This document shows, in pieces, positions 9,371 through 18,468 of a DNA stretch of 34,122 nucleotides. The stretch lies in assembly GCA_021804785.1 (NCBI GenBank), contig JAJZGY010000024.1:1-34122 (forward strand), written 5' to 3'. The stretch's first letter is position 1, and each line of letters begins with the position of its first letter. The stretch comes from Pseudomonadota bacterium (lineage in GTDB: Bacteria > Pseudomonadota > Alphaproteobacteria > Micropepsales > Micropepsaceae). Both the position numbers and the translations under genes were made by a program. The notes beneath the pieces were generated by a model. That model saw only the letters and a list, made by a program, of their open reading frames with translations, was not told where the DNA came from and made no database searches.

Positions 9371-10072
9371 ATGTCTGGCGCTTTGGTTCTGTTATCCGGA
9401 GGACAGGATTCGGCAACCTGTCTGGCTTGGGCGCTCACCCAATATGCCCAGGTTGAGACCATCGGCTTCGACTACGGTCAGCGTCACCGCAGCGAACTGG
9501 AGGCACGCAGCCGGGTACTTCAGGGTCTTCGCAGCAAATTTCCCAAATGGGCGCCAAGGCTTGGAACGGACTATGTTCTTGATTTGGGCGTGCTCGGTCA
9601 GATCAGCGAAACCGCACTCACCCGCGACTGCGATATCGCGGCCTCTGGTAACGGACTGCCAAATACCTTCGTGCCTGGGCGTAATATAATTTTTCTGACC
9701 TTTGCCGCTGCCGTGGCTTACCGGAGGAAACTCACGCACATCGTCTCCGGGCTCTGCGAAACGGACTATTCGGGGTACCCGGATTGCCGAGACGACACCG
9801 TCAAGGCGCTTCAGGTGGTGCTCAATCTCGGCATGGAGCAGCGCTTTGTGCTCGACACGCCCTTGATGTGGATTGATAAGGCAGAGACGTGGCGGATGGC
9901 GGAACGATTGGGTGGCAATGATCTCGTTGAGTTGATCCGTTCCCAAACACTGTCCTGCTACAAGGGCGACACCCAACATTTGCACGCGTGGGGCCAAGGC
10001 TGCGGTGATTGCCCGGCCTGCAATCTGCGTGCAAAGGGTTATGCCAGCTTTATTGCCAGATCACCTCAATAG
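9371..10072 (+). CDS. queC: QueC, 7-cyano-7-deazaguanine (preQ0) synthase
   Basis: QueC converts 7-carboxy-7-deazaguanine to preQ0 with ATP and ammonia, a step towards queuosine in tRNA. The 233-residue product opens with the PP-loop motif [12 protein letters not shown], carries FDYGQRH and the VPGRNIIFL segment, and ends with four zinc-binding cysteines, C196, C211, C214 and C217, in the pattern C-x14-C-x2-C-x2-C. The ATG at 9371 is chosen over upstream in-frame starts because AAGGAGG lies eight bases before it and homology begins there. It is transcribed divergently from ahcY. Its last seven bases overlap the 3' end of the convergent acyl-CoA dehydrogenase gene. Other queuosine genes are not next to it. 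Confidence 0.96.
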   Translation: MSGALVLLSGGQDSATCLAWALTQYAQVETIGFDYGQRHRSELEARSRVLQGLRSKFPKWAPRLGTDYVLDLGVLGQISETALTRDCDIAASGNGLPNTFVPGRNIIFLTFAAAVAYRRKLTHIVSGLCETDYSGYPDCRDDTVKALQVVLNLGMEQRFVLDTPLMWIDKAETWRMAERLGGNDLVELIRSQTLSCYKGDTQHLHAWGQGCGDCPACNLRAKGYASFIARSPQ

Positions 10073-11232
10073 GATTTCGGTAGGCCCAAGACTCGCTCTG
10101 CGATGTAACAGAGCGCCAGTTGCGGACTTATCGGGGCGATCCGTGCGATCATGACTTCCCGCAGGTAGCGTTCAACGTGAAAATCCTTGGCATAGCCAAA
10201 TCCGCCATGTGTCATCACCGCCTGCTGGCATGCGTCAAATCCAGCTTCGCCGGCGAGATATTTGGCTGCGTTTGCGCTCGCACCAGATTCGAGGCCACGG
10301 TCGTACTGGTCAGCTGCCTTTAAGGTCATAAGCCAGGCGGCTTCTAGAGCCAGCCAGTTTTTGGCCAATGGATGCTGGATTGACTGGTTTTGGCCAATGG
10401 CGCGATCAAACACAATGCGCTCTTTCGCGTAGCGTGCGGCTCTGCTCAGCGCAAGTTGACCAAGGCCGATGGCTTCGGCTGCGATCAGCACGCGCTCAGG
10501 ATTCATGCCGTCAAGAATGTACTTAAACCCCCGACCTTCAACTCCGATCAGGTCATCTTCGGGTATCTCTAAATTTTCGATAAAAAGCTCATTGGAATCG
10601 ATCGCCTTGCGGCCCATTTTGTCGATTTCTCTTATCGCGATGTGGCGGCGATCAAGATCGGTATAGAACAGGCTGAGACCGTCAGTTGGCTTTTGGACAT
10701 CGCTAAGTGGAGTAGTACGGGCAAGAAGCAAAATCTTGCTGGCGACCTGTGCGGTTGAGATCCATACCTTTTGTCCGTTGACGATAAAGCGATCTTTATG
10801 ACGCACGGCACGCGTCTTGAGACGGGTTGTGTTCAAGCCCGTATCCGGCTCAGTAACGGCAAAGCATGCTTTTTCCTGTCCAGAGACAATAGGGGGTAGC
10901 ATACGCAGCTTTTGTGTATCGCTGCCATGGGCAACCACTGGGTTAAGTCCGAAGATATTCATATGCAATGCAGATGCTCCCGACATGCCGGCGCCGGATT
11001 GAGCGACTGTTCGCATCATTACTGCGGCCTCGCAGACACCAAGGCCAGATCCGCCATAGGCAGGTGGAATACAAATGCCCAGCCATCCGCCCTGGGCAAA
11101 GGCCTGGTAGAAGTCCTCTGGAAAGCCGCCCGAGTTGTCGCGGGCGCGCCAGTAGGCATCATCGAAGTTCGTGCACAGGGACGCCACTGCACTTCGCACA
11201 TTCTCCTGGTCCGGACTCAGTTCGAAATCCAT
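10066..11232 (-). CDS. Acyl-CoA dehydrogenase
   Basis: This 388-residue FAD enzyme of the acyl-CoA dehydrogenase family should introduce the alpha-beta double bond in an acyl-CoA thioester. It has the N-terminal helical domain, the flavin/substrate-binding segment [20 protein letters not shown] (about 123-142), the KVWISTA strand and the C-terminal helical domain with [12 protein letters not shown]. The usual medium-chain catalytic Glu in YEGT is absent; the aligned segment reads IAPIS. A glutamate does occur at E246 in GMNPERV, the helix-G position used by isovaleryl-CoA and long-chain dehydrogenases. The enzyme is therefore probably active, with a branched or long substrate more likely. The ATG at 11232 is the likely start. 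The gene stands alone and converges on queC. Confidence 0.88.
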   Translation of the reverse strand: MDFELSPDQENVRSAVASLCTNFDDAYWRARDNSGGFPEDFYQAFAQGGWLGICIPPAYGGSGLGVCEAAVMMRTVAQSGAGMSGASALHMNIFGLNPVVAHGSDTQKLRMLPPIVSGQEKACFAVTEPDTGLNTTRLKTRAVRHKDRFIVNGQKVWISTAQVASKILLLARTTPLSDVQKPTDGLSLFYTDLDRRHIAIREIDKMGRKAIDSNELFIENLEIPEDDLIGVEGRGFKYILDGMNPERVLIAAEAIGLGQLALSRAARYAKERIVFDRAIGQNQSIQHPLAKNWLALEAAWLMTLKAADQYDRGLESGASANAAKYLAGEAGFDACQQAVMTHGGFGYAKDFHVERYLREVMIARIAPISPQLALCYIAERVLGLPKSY

Positions 11233-12099
11233 TGTTCAGTTCCCAGTGGTGAGCATTTCTCCGTATAAAAGGTTATGGCGGCCGGACGAGCCGGATGCAA
11301 TCTTCCCAGAACCTTGGCCTGTCTGGAGCAGTGTCTCGGGTGTAAAGGAAAAACCGGGTATTTGCGTGTCAAGGTACAGCGTTAGAAGGCTGCTAGATTG
11401 AGCGCGCGGTCCCAGGATGGAGGTTTTTCGCTCAACTTGGGAGGCCATATTGGCGCCGGCAGGACGCGTCCAGCTGGTTAATTCCCCAACGGAGCGTCTA
11501 ACCTTGCGCAGGGCGGATTTGAACGGTCCCCAAAGTGAATTTACCGAAGCAGCAGGATCTCAAATCAACGAGGACTTGTTCGACCTGGGAGTACTATCAT
11601 TTTCTAGTGGAGAGAGCCTCAGCCTGTGGGCAACAGCCGCAGACGCCTCGCCCCGAATGCGGCGCAGTAATTCAGGCGAACTGGCGTGGCCGACGCATTC
11701 CGGATGGACGCAAAATCACATGAGGATCGATCGCCCGGGCCGGGTTGGCAAGAACGGCCGTGAAGTTAAAATGCCCAGGTTCAAAAGCGCTATTTCGAAG
11801 CCGTAGGGGCGTCCTGCAGAAGAGACGGAGAGGCAACAGCTCAGCGATTTCATTTGTTGGGTGTCCGCACGCTCAACGGCAAAGAAGTTGCTCGCAACAC
11901 ATTCATTTTGGCGCAGACACCAAACGGACCATTAGCCTCGATGCTCGGCTCGATGTGGGCCAGGGCGCCAATTCGTCGTTACTTGCCACCAGGCAAGGAT
12001 ATTAGGCGCCTCCTATGCCCTTTGGCACGGACAGTGCCTTCGGCCTTTATTTCAAGGACGGCACTCGCCTAGTCACGGGATGAGACTTTGGTCGTTCAC
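11233..12099. other. Gene-free stretch at the core/accessory boundary
   Basis: In these 867 bases I find no open frame with recognisable protein similarity and no RNA gene. Short open frames in all plus frames are broken by stops. One has two cysteine pairs (CGQQP and PECGAV, about 11.61-11.67 kb) that look faintly like a transposase zinc finger, without enough to support a call. The stretch separates the conserved left block from patchy genes to the right, so decayed mobile DNA is possible. Confidence 0.5.
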
Positions 12100-12627
12100 C
12101 TAACTGCTCTTCGTCGTTTGACCTGGCACACCCATTCCAATCCCAGGTCTTAGGATGTCGGGTCCTGACGCATGCGGTTCTGGTTCTCCCGCCATATGCT
12201 CATGCTCATCCGGCAACCCCATCCTTGGCAGTTTATCGCGCAAGTCACCTTTAGGGCGCTGGAGGCGCGGCAGAAGTTCGTGCGAGTCCCCGATGGCCCA
12301 TCCGGCTAGAGCAATCGTCACAAGCCCGAAGATAATCGAGTTTAAAGCCACGGCATCTATCTGCGGGTATCCCAAAACCTGCGGCGCGATGAAAAGCCAT
12401 GCGCCCAACCCGGCAATGCACCATTCCTTCCAGCGAGCAAAACCCGAGAGCTCCGACAACCCCAAAAAAATCAGCAAAGCACCGCAGATCCACGAACTCC
12501 AAAGCAATTCGACACCGCTGGGAATAGCGGCGGTTGATGCTTGCATTACTGTCAAAAACCACGGAGAAACAAAAAGCCAGGTACCGACAAGAGCTGTACC
12601 CCAATCTTGCCAATGTTCCTTTTTCAT
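12100..12627 (-). CDS. SPW-repeat membrane protein
   Basis: The product (175 residues from ATG 12627) carries two SPW-type repeats. The first contains W-x2-W-x6-GTWLFVSPW near the N-terminus; the second reads GAWLFIAPQ about 60 residues later, where the second SPW signature has decayed to APQ. Four hydrophobic segments are spread over the first 110 residues, and the tail is polar, proline-rich and cytoplasmic-like. The role of SPW proteins is not established; they are often found among stress genes. An in-frame ATG at 12678 would add 17 residues, but the FNR-like dyad ends only a few bases from it. From 12627 the dyad sits at a proper activator distance, so I prefer the shorter start. Confidence 0.75.
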   Translation of the reverse strand: MKKEHWQDWGTALVGTWLFVSPWFLTVMQASTAAIPSGVELLWSSWICGALLIFLGLSELSGFARWKEWCIAGLGAWLFIAPQVLGYPQIDAVALNSIIFGLVTIALAGWAIGDSHELLPRLQRPKGDLRDKLPRMGLPDEHEHMAGEPEPHASGPDILRPGIGMGVPGQTTKSS

Positions 12628-12686
12628 GAGACGTCTCGCATCATCATGTTGCAAGACTAATGTCCTGCTATGTGACATCGATGATC

Positions 12687-12700
12687 TTGACCAAGATCAA
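12687..12700. promoter_or_regulatory. FNR/FixK-type box upstream of the SPW gene
   Basis: TTGACCAAGATCAA matches the FNR/Anr/FixK consensus TTGAT-N4-ATCAA in 9 of 10 fixed positions. It lies within a longer dyad, TGATCTTG-AC-CAAGATCA, at 12682-12699. With the dyad centred at -41.5, transcription would start near 12652, some 25 bases before the ATG at 12627. Regulation by an oxygen- or redox-sensing Crp/Fnr protein is inferred. Confidence 0.6.
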
Positions 12701-12798
12701 AGGGATGCCTCCCAATTCCGGCGGACAAGTTGAGAGTATTCCGGCCAGCGTTGGCCGCAGCGCTGAACGCCATTGATGAGAATAATGTCGGTCACTCA

Positions 12799-13125
12799 TC
12801 AGTACTCACTTGCATGCATGATTGTTAAGACCCGTTGCGTAAGCATTTTATCGAGCGGGTCCGGTGATGCCATGCTGAGTGTCAAGTCATAATAGTCAAT
12901 TTTCCAAAAATATGTTTCACCATCAAACTCAAATGAGCCGAAATCGTGCTCATGATAGGGATCATTATGATTGGTGAACTCGCAGAATGTGCGAACTCTC
13001 TCCAGTAAAGCTTCCAAGGCTGGATGACTTTGGACCTTGGGGGTTATCAGCCAGCGTCCCCGGCGGGGATGATGCCGCACCTCATCGTTTAGCGCGCGAA
13101 TCCGAGCCACCCTCCAACTGGTCAC
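12799..13125 (-). CDS. DUF3768 domain protein
   Basis: The 108-residue protein matches the DUF3768 family pattern as I know it: RIRALNDEVR at the start, a glycine/arginine-rich turn, FCEFTNHNDPYHEHDFG in the middle, then WKIDYYD, SPDPLDKMLTQRVLTIM and the terminal SEY. The family is small, soluble and of unknown function, common in alphaproteobacteria and frequently carried on plasmids and other accessory DNA. It starts with GTG at 13125 behind a clear GGAGGA site. It lies about 120 bases upstream of the SPW gene on the same strand, but the FNR-like box between them suggests separate control. No signal peptide or membrane segment is seen. Confidence 0.85.
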   Translation of the reverse strand: MTSWRVARIRALNDEVRHHPRRGRWLITPKVQSHPALEALLERVRTFCEFTNHNDPYHEHDFGSFEFDGETYFWKIDYYDLTLSMASPDPLDKMLTQRVLTIMHASEY

Positions 13126-13564
13126 AATCGTCCTCCGGCGGTTGAGTGGTAAGGCGTCGTCAGCTCTGTAGCCGCATTGGATGAATGTGCCTAAATGCGG
13201 AAGGTTTCATGTGAGTTCGACCTTCCAGGCGCCTTTGCCGCCATGCGTGAAAACATCTCTCAGCGGACATTCAGCAGGTCTACGTCGCCCCGACAGTCGT
13301 AGATAATCTAGGCGTGTTAAATCGTCATGACATCCCAGCTTGTTATTCCTTATACTGGCTTTAAAAACTTAGGTGATCCGAAGTCCGGATGCTGGTCATA
13401 GTGGCGGGGGTAGAGGTTGGAACACATTGACCTGCTGGCAGCTTATCAGGGTGCGTCCGACCAATTTCGACACGGGTTTAGGTGGGGCGTCATGAAATCA
13501 TCATCCAAATAGAGATTGGATTTGCTAGGCTGAGAACCGGGGCTTGCTCTCAAGGGGGATTTCT
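13126..13564. other. Intergenic region between divergent DUF3768 and phosphoesterase genes
   Basis: About 440 bases with no supported gene. It must contain the promoters of the two divergent genes; I cannot place them with confidence. A GTCAT-N4-TCATCAT sequence near 13.49 kb resembles a PHO box only weakly. Confidence 0.4.
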
Positions 13565-15529
13565 GTGCGCCTGAAACCTTTATATCGTTCGGTTTCTGTA
13601 GTGATTTCGACTGCGTTAGCGGCGATGCAGGTATCGGCGACACCCTATGCAGCGATAAATACCGCACCCGGACCTGGCATTAGGCCGTACATGACCGGGC
13701 ATGATGCAGAGCCTCATCTTTCCCATCGCCAGATCGTTGCATTGCTACGTCAGCACATCAAATACATCTTTGTGCTTTACCAGGAGAACAGAAGCTTTGA
13801 TTCGTATTTTGGGACATTTCCAGGTGCAGACGGCTTATTCAGCCAACCTCCAGCGCAGACGCCTGGATTTTATCAGCGAATAGTCAATCTCAATGGAACA
13901 GTTTCGCAAATTCATCCGTTTCGTATAGGACCTGGACAGGATGCGGCCGATACAGACGATGTGGATCATTCTCATCCGATGATCGTGGAGAAGATGAACT
14001 TCGTGAACGGCCGGCCGCGGATGAACCGATATGCCGAAAGCGAGGAGGAAAAATATTTTCAGAACGGGGCGCCCACGCTCATGGCCAAGCAGTTCGGAGA
14101 ACTCACAATGGCTTATGAGGATTGTAATACGGTACCATTTTTGTGGCGCTTCGCCGATCGCTTTACCCTCATGGACCACATTTTCCAGCTGGTAACAGGA
14201 CCTTCCACGCCTGGAAATCTTGATATCATTGCGGCTCAGACAGGGGTTACACAGTGGATTGAACATCCTGAGCAGGGTTACGCAGGGAATGGCGCATCGG
14301 GCCCGGGAGAACCAGTTGTCAATGATTCAGATCCGTTTTGGGGATCTCCTTATGACTGGCAAAGGAAGGTACCGGTAAATCCTTACGATTTTGGCGGCGA
14401 TTACCAAACGACAGTGCAATACAATCAAACCTACGCCTCTTTACCATTGACGCTTGCCGGCAGAAGTTTGGCTGATGTGGCAAAGGATGACGCACTACCA
14501 CAGGAAGATCTGGGTGATGTTAGGGGTGACATTGCGGAAATTACCGCCACGGGGCATATGCCAATAGCATGGCGCTGGTATGAAGAAGGGTTTGATCATG
14601 AGCCAAAGGACAGTGTGGACCCAGTAGATGCGTCAGGCCTGCATGCATCCTACATCACGCATCATAACGGCCCACAATACTTTGGATATGTTTCAAATAA
14701 CCCCAAGATGCGTGGAAACTTGCGCGGTCTAGGAGACTTCTTTCGTGACGTAAAAGATGGACGGTTGCCGATGAAGGGAGGTGTCTTTTATGTAAAGGGA
14801 GGATACGGGAATATCGCCGGGCTTAGACCGGTTGACCCTCATGCACAGGACGTTTTTGTGGGTGACGACGATCACCCAGGATATTCTGACGCCATGATTT
14901 CTGAAGCTATGGTCGCCCGTGCGGTCGATGCGATAGCTATGAGTCGTTACTGGAAGCAGAGCGCAATTATTATCACCTGGGATGATTCTGAGGGCGATTA
15001 TGACCATGTTCCACCACCATTGCTCGCAACGCACCCTGATACCGGTGTATTGAAAGCGACTGTGCCGTTATCCGATGGTCCACGTGTACCGCTAATCGTC
15101 ATCTCGCCTTTTGCCCGAGTACACTATGTTGATCATAGCGTTGGCAGTCACGCATCAGTGGTAAAATTTATTGATCACGTTTTGGGATTAATTCCACTTG
15201 CCAAGCTTCCGAATGAACTTGCTGCGCGCAAGCTCGGGGAAAAAGTGGAGCACGAAAAATACCTAGGGCCACAAGATGCGTTGACACCGGAGGTCAATGA
15301 TCTAACTAGCGCATTTGATCCGGCCCGATTGAGTGGACGGATAAAGCCACTACCCGCAAGTTACGCGATAATACCCTTGAAGCTCGTCGATACGCAGCCG
15401 TCAGAACTGTCCGGTCTCTATGGTTGTAGGCAGGTTGGCATTATTCCTACGGACAGACAACTTGGGATTCATAACGAGATCCCCATGGATTTTAATCCGC
15501 GTCCAAAGACTGAGCCGTCGTCGTACTGA
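13565..15529 (+). CDS. Secreted phosphoesterase (acid phosphatase AcpA / phospholipase C family)
   Basis: This 654-residue protein belongs to the PF04185 phosphoesterase family, which includes non-haemolytic phospholipase C and the acid phosphatase AcpA. A signal peptide covers about residues 1-29 (positive MRLKPLYRS, hydrophobic VVISTALAAM, cleavage near ATPYA), so it acts in the periplasm or outside. Family hallmarks are the metal-binding QENRSFDSYFGTFPG (E74, N75), the nucleophile-region segment TGPSTPGNLD, the HHNGPQYF segment, and IITWDDSEGDYDHVPPP with the second metal site, followed by SHASVVKFI. The substrate, phosphomonoester or phospholipid, cannot be told from sequence. The start is GTG at 13565, placed by AAGGGGGA five bases upstream; a TTG seven codons earlier would spoil the ribosome-site spacing. 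It stands alone. Confidence 0.9.
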   Translation: MRLKPLYRSVSVVISTALAAMQVSATPYAAINTAPGPGIRPYMTGHDAEPHLSHRQIVALLRQHIKYIFVLYQENRSFDSYFGTFPGADGLFSQPPAQTPGFYQRIVNLNGTVSQIHPFRIGPGQDAADTDDVDHSHPMIVEKMNFVNGRPRMNRYAESEEEKYFQNGAPTLMAKQFGELTMAYEDCNTVPFLWRFADRFTLMDHIFQLVTGPSTPGNLDIIAAQTGVTQWIEHPEQGYAGNGASGPGEPVVNDSDPFWGSPYDWQRKVPVNPYDFGGDYQTTVQYNQTYASLPLTLAGRSLADVAKDDALPQEDLGDVRGDIAEITATGHMPIAWRWYEEGFDHEPKDSVDPVDASGLHASYITHHNGPQYFGYVSNNPKMRGNLRGLGDFFRDVKDGRLPMKGGVFYVKGGYGNIAGLRPVDPHAQDVFVGDDDHPGYSDAMISEAMVARAVDAIAMSRYWKQSAIIITWDDSEGDYDHVPPPLLATHPDTGVLKATVPLSDGPRVPLIVISPFARVHYVDHSVGSHASVVKFIDHVLGLIPLAKLPNELAARKLGEKVEHEKYLGPQDALTPEVNDLTSAFDPARLSGRIKPLPASYAIIPLKLVDTQPSELSGLYGCRQVGIIPTDRQLGIHNEIPMDFNPRPKTEPSSY

Positions 15530-15864
15530 TCGACATGAAGGCAAAAGGTTTGGCGGGGGACAGGTGCTCACACTGGTCGGCAGAGGATGAGTATTTTCTG
15601 CAATTATATCGTTAGATCGGTGCTGTCTAATGCCTTCGCCGATTTCGCTGCCTTTTGAGGTGCTTTTCGGTGGGAGCTAGGTCAGGGTGATCATGTCGAG
15701 CTATGTGGTGGTGCGGATAGGCACAGGCTCACTTTATGGCGCGTGGTTGATTCTGTCGTGATTGCTTGCATGGGGCAGGGTCTTGGGCGTTAGGCTGTCC
15801 ACTCGGGAGGCTGCGTCTTAGGGTGTGCAGAAAATAGAGGCTCTAAGAAGGCGTTGGTTCTACT
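15530..15864. other. Gene-free stretch between convergent phosphoesterase and TetR genes
   Basis: These 335 bases hold no supported gene, RNA or obvious hairpin. They are G/T-rich on the plus strand, unlike the neighbouring genes, which would fit decayed DNA of foreign origin, but nothing is recognisable. Confidence 0.4.
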
Positions 15865-16485
15865 CTATGTACGGGTATCGGAACCCGGTGGGCTGCCGGT
15901 AGCGCCTCGGAGCATTCTTACCAGCTGTCGTCCTATTTCCGCGGGAGGATGGCCACCTTGGTGGTACCAGAACTTGGTACCATTCAACGCCGTTAGCAGA
16001 TGCAGGCGGAATATCTTGGGATCGACCGTGTCTGGAATGGTGATATTTTCCACCAAAATGGCGAACATGCGCTCATAGCCGTCGCGTTGAGCCGTGAGTT
16101 GGTGCCGTACGCCATCGGCAATCAGCGGGAAAATGGGTGCGATGACGCCCATGAAAGCATTTGCACCATTGAGCGCTTCGCAGTGTGCCGCCGCAGCTTC
16201 TTCAAGACGCTGCCAGGGATCATCAATGCCATGTATCGCCGTTCGAACGGCTTCTGTCATCATGTCGACGGCCGCGGCATGGACTGCAATGAATAGCGCT
16301 TCTTTCGAGGGGAAATGATAGTAAATTGAACCGGCCAAAACACCTGCCTCGGCGGCTACATCGCGCATGTTGGCGCCTTGAAAGCCGTAGGAGCTGAACT
16401 GGCGCGCGGCGGCCTCGAGAATTTGCTGCCGCTTATTTCGGCTTTTGGCATCTTCCGCCAGCGGTGTCCTACCATTGCGCTTCAA
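15865..16485 (-). CDS. TetR/AcrR-family transcriptional regulator
   Basis: The 206-residue protein has a TetR-type DNA-binding domain: QQILEAAARQFSSYGFQG (20-37), then the recognition region MRDVAAEAGVLAGSIYYHFPSKEALF (40-65). A ligand-binding helical domain follows. It starts with TTG at 16485, supported by GGGAGGA just upstream. It is divergent from the acyl-CoA dehydrogenase/icmF operon across 167 bases, so it most likely represses that operon and itself in response to an acyl-CoA, as other TetR regulators of fatty-acid genes do; this is inference from position. The intergenic AAC-GTTT-GTT element at about 16567-16577 is a weak candidate operator. Confidence 0.9.
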   Translation of the reverse strand: MKRNGRTPLAEDAKSRNKRQQILEAAARQFSSYGFQGANMRDVAAEAGVLAGSIYYHFPSKEALFIAVHAAAVDMMTEAVRTAIHGIDDPWQRLEEAAAAHCEALNGANAFMGVIAPIFPLIADGVRHQLTAQRDGYERMFAILVENITIPDTVDPKIFRLHLLTALNGTKFWYHQGGHPPAEIGRQLVRMLRGATGSPPGSDTRT

Positions 16486-16652
16486 ATATTCCTCCCACGG
16501 CGGCAGGCAGGGCCTTTGCCCCGCCGCGCACTTGCCGACTTTATCCAGCTTGTTTATAACCTCCCTAACGTTTGTTCAAGAGACACCAGAATCCCGGGGG
16601 ATCCTCGCCTGAGGTGTAACTTGGGCTGGCCAAGCTACTTACAGGAGGTCCT

Positions 16653-18443
16653 GTGACCGTCTTTTTTGCGCCCCTTGATGACATGTACTTCGCTGCCGTT
16701 CGGCTCGCCGGATTCTCAGACATCACAGCCTTGCCAGGGGGAGAAGAGCTTACTGAGGAACTGCTCAAAACGATTTTGGAAGAGGGCGGAAAATTCGCGG
16801 CGGGAGTACTTGCTCCGCTTAATCGTGCCGGAGATTTGCAACGCTCCCGGCTGGTGCAGGGTGTGGTGCACACGCCGGACGGATGGTCAGATGCATATCG
16901 CGCATTTGTTGATGGCGGCTGGAACGCAGTGCCTTTCGGCACCGAGCATGGTGGCCAAGGCCTACCCTGGCTAGTGGCGACGGCTTTGCAGGAGATGTGG
17001 CATGCGTCCAACATGGCATACGCACTCTGTCCCATGCTTACACAAGCGGTGGTTGAGGCCCTTAGCCATCATGGGTCCCCCGAAGTAAAAGCACGCTTCC
17101 TTCCAAAGCTCGTCTCAGGTGAGTGGACCGGGACTATGAATTTAACGGAATCGCAGGCTGGGTCCGATCTCGCCGCTATCCGTACGCGTGCAGTGCGCGA
17201 AGGTGATCATTATCGAATTTCAGGTCAGAAAATCTTCATCACCTATGGTGATCACGAGATGACTGAAAACATCATTCATCTCGTGCTTGCTCGTCTACCG
17301 GACGCGCCAGCGGGCGTGAAAGGAATTTCTCTCTTTGTTGTGCCCAAATACTTGGTTGGCAAGGATGGTAAGATCGGAGAGCGAAATGATCTACGCTGCG
17401 TATCTCTTGAACATAAAATGGGGATACACGCGAGCCCAACCGCTGTGATGTCGTATGGCGAGAATGGCGGAGCTTACGGACTTTTGGTTGGTGAGGAAAA
17501 CAAGGGGCTCCAATACATGTTCACCACCATGAACAATGCTAGACTAGCCGTTGGGCTTGAGGGCGTTGGCGTCGCCGAAAGGGCACTGCAGAAGGCAGCG
17601 AGCTTTGCTCGCGAACGCGTTCAGGGCCGTGATGCAACGACAGATAGCCCACTCCCGGTCACCATAATTCATCACCCCGATGTTCGTCGGATGTTGCTGA
17701 CGATGCGCTGCTTGACGGAAGCAAGTCGTGCACTAGCCTACTTTGCAGCGGCAAAGCTCGACATAGCCAAGCGGCACCCTGACCTCACTGAACAAATGAG
17801 AGCGCGATCAATTGTTGATCTGCTGATACCTGTGGTGAAAGGCTGGGGATCTGAAGTGGGATCCGAAGTCGCCTCGCTTGGCGTTCAGGTACATGGAGGG
17901 ATGGGGTACATCGAAGAAACTGGTGTCGCACAATTCATGAGAGACGCTAAGATTGCAGAGATCTATGAAGGGACAAATGGCATACAGGCCAATGACCTTA
18001 TTGGGCGCAAACTCACGCGCGATGGTGGTGAAACCGCGCGGTCATTCATCTCCGAAATGCAGTCTCTTGATTGGAAACCTGCAAGTTCAAATGAAAACTT
18101 GACCAGGCTGCGCACCGCCCTCACAAGCGGAATAGCTGCCTTGAATGAAGCAACCGATTGGATCCTGGCGCGTACGGTAGAAAGTCGATCTGATGCAGCG
18201 TCTGGCGCAATGAACTATCTACGGCTATGGGGTACTGTAACCGGTGGTTGGCTTATGGCCAAATCAGCGCTGGAGGCCACGTCTGACCTAAGACGCGAAG
18301 TCGGAAATCCAAAGTTTCTAAAGGCTAAAGTGTTAACCGCACGCTTCTATGGAGAACACATATTGCCAAGGGCTGAGGGCCTTAAGGCCGCAGCTACGGC
18401 CGGAGCCGGTACCCTAATGGCAATGGATAACGACGCGTTCTGA
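16653..18443 (+). CDS. Acyl-CoA dehydrogenase with C-terminal extension (DmdC-like family)
   Basis: At 596 residues this is the long acyl-CoA dehydrogenase form that carries an extra C-terminal domain (about 455-596), as in DmdC (3-methylmercaptopropionyl-CoA dehydrogenase) and related FadE proteins. Key features are NLTESQAGSDLAAIRTRA (163-180, flavin/substrate site), the QVHGGMGYIEETG segment (412-424) and the catalytic Glu439 in IYEGTNGIQ. It starts with GTG at 16653, six bases after AGGAGGT. It is the first gene of an operon with icmF 25 bases downstream and is divergent from a TetR regulator. Beside IcmF a short branched or straight C4 acyl-CoA substrate is plausible; the DMSP product specificity of DmdC should not be assumed. 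The sequence has more AT-rich codons than the left block. Confidence 0.9.
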   Translation: MTVFFAPLDDMYFAAVRLAGFSDITALPGGEELTEELLKTILEEGGKFAAGVLAPLNRAGDLQRSRLVQGVVHTPDGWSDAYRAFVDGGWNAVPFGTEHGGQGLPWLVATALQEMWHASNMAYALCPMLTQAVVEALSHHGSPEVKARFLPKLVSGEWTGTMNLTESQAGSDLAAIRTRAVREGDHYRISGQKIFITYGDHEMTENIIHLVLARLPDAPAGVKGISLFVVPKYLVGKDGKIGERNDLRCVSLEHKMGIHASPTAVMSYGENGGAYGLLVGEENKGLQYMFTTMNNARLAVGLEGVGVAERALQKAASFARERVQGRDATTDSPLPVTIIHHPDVRRMLLTMRCLTEASRALAYFAAAKLDIAKRHPDLTEQMRARSIVDLLIPVVKGWGSEVGSEVASLGVQVHGGMGYIEETGVAQFMRDAKIAEIYEGTNGIQANDLIGRKLTRDGGETARSFISEMQSLDWKPASSNENLTRLRTALTSGIAALNEATDWILARTVESRSDAASGAMNYLRLWGTVTGGWLMAKSALEATSDLRREVGNPKFLKAKVLTARFYGEHILPRAEGLKAAATAGAGTLMAMDNDAF

Positions 18444-18468
18444 TCTAAGAACGATTTAGGAGAAAGCT

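Noticed and set aside
11535-11723. Possible zinc-finger remnant of a transposase
   Set aside because: Two cysteine pairs in a 62-residue frame are suggestive, but nothing else of a transposase, no terminal repeats and no target duplication could be seen.
13480-13500. Possible PHO box ahead of the secreted phosphoesterase
   Set aside because: The repeat matches the PHO consensus in about 9 of 14 positions, too weak to separate from chance.
16561-16580. TetR operator between the regulator and the acyl-CoA dehydrogenase
   Set aside because: The AAC-GTTT-GTT element is short and imperfect; it is mentioned under the TetR gene but not called.
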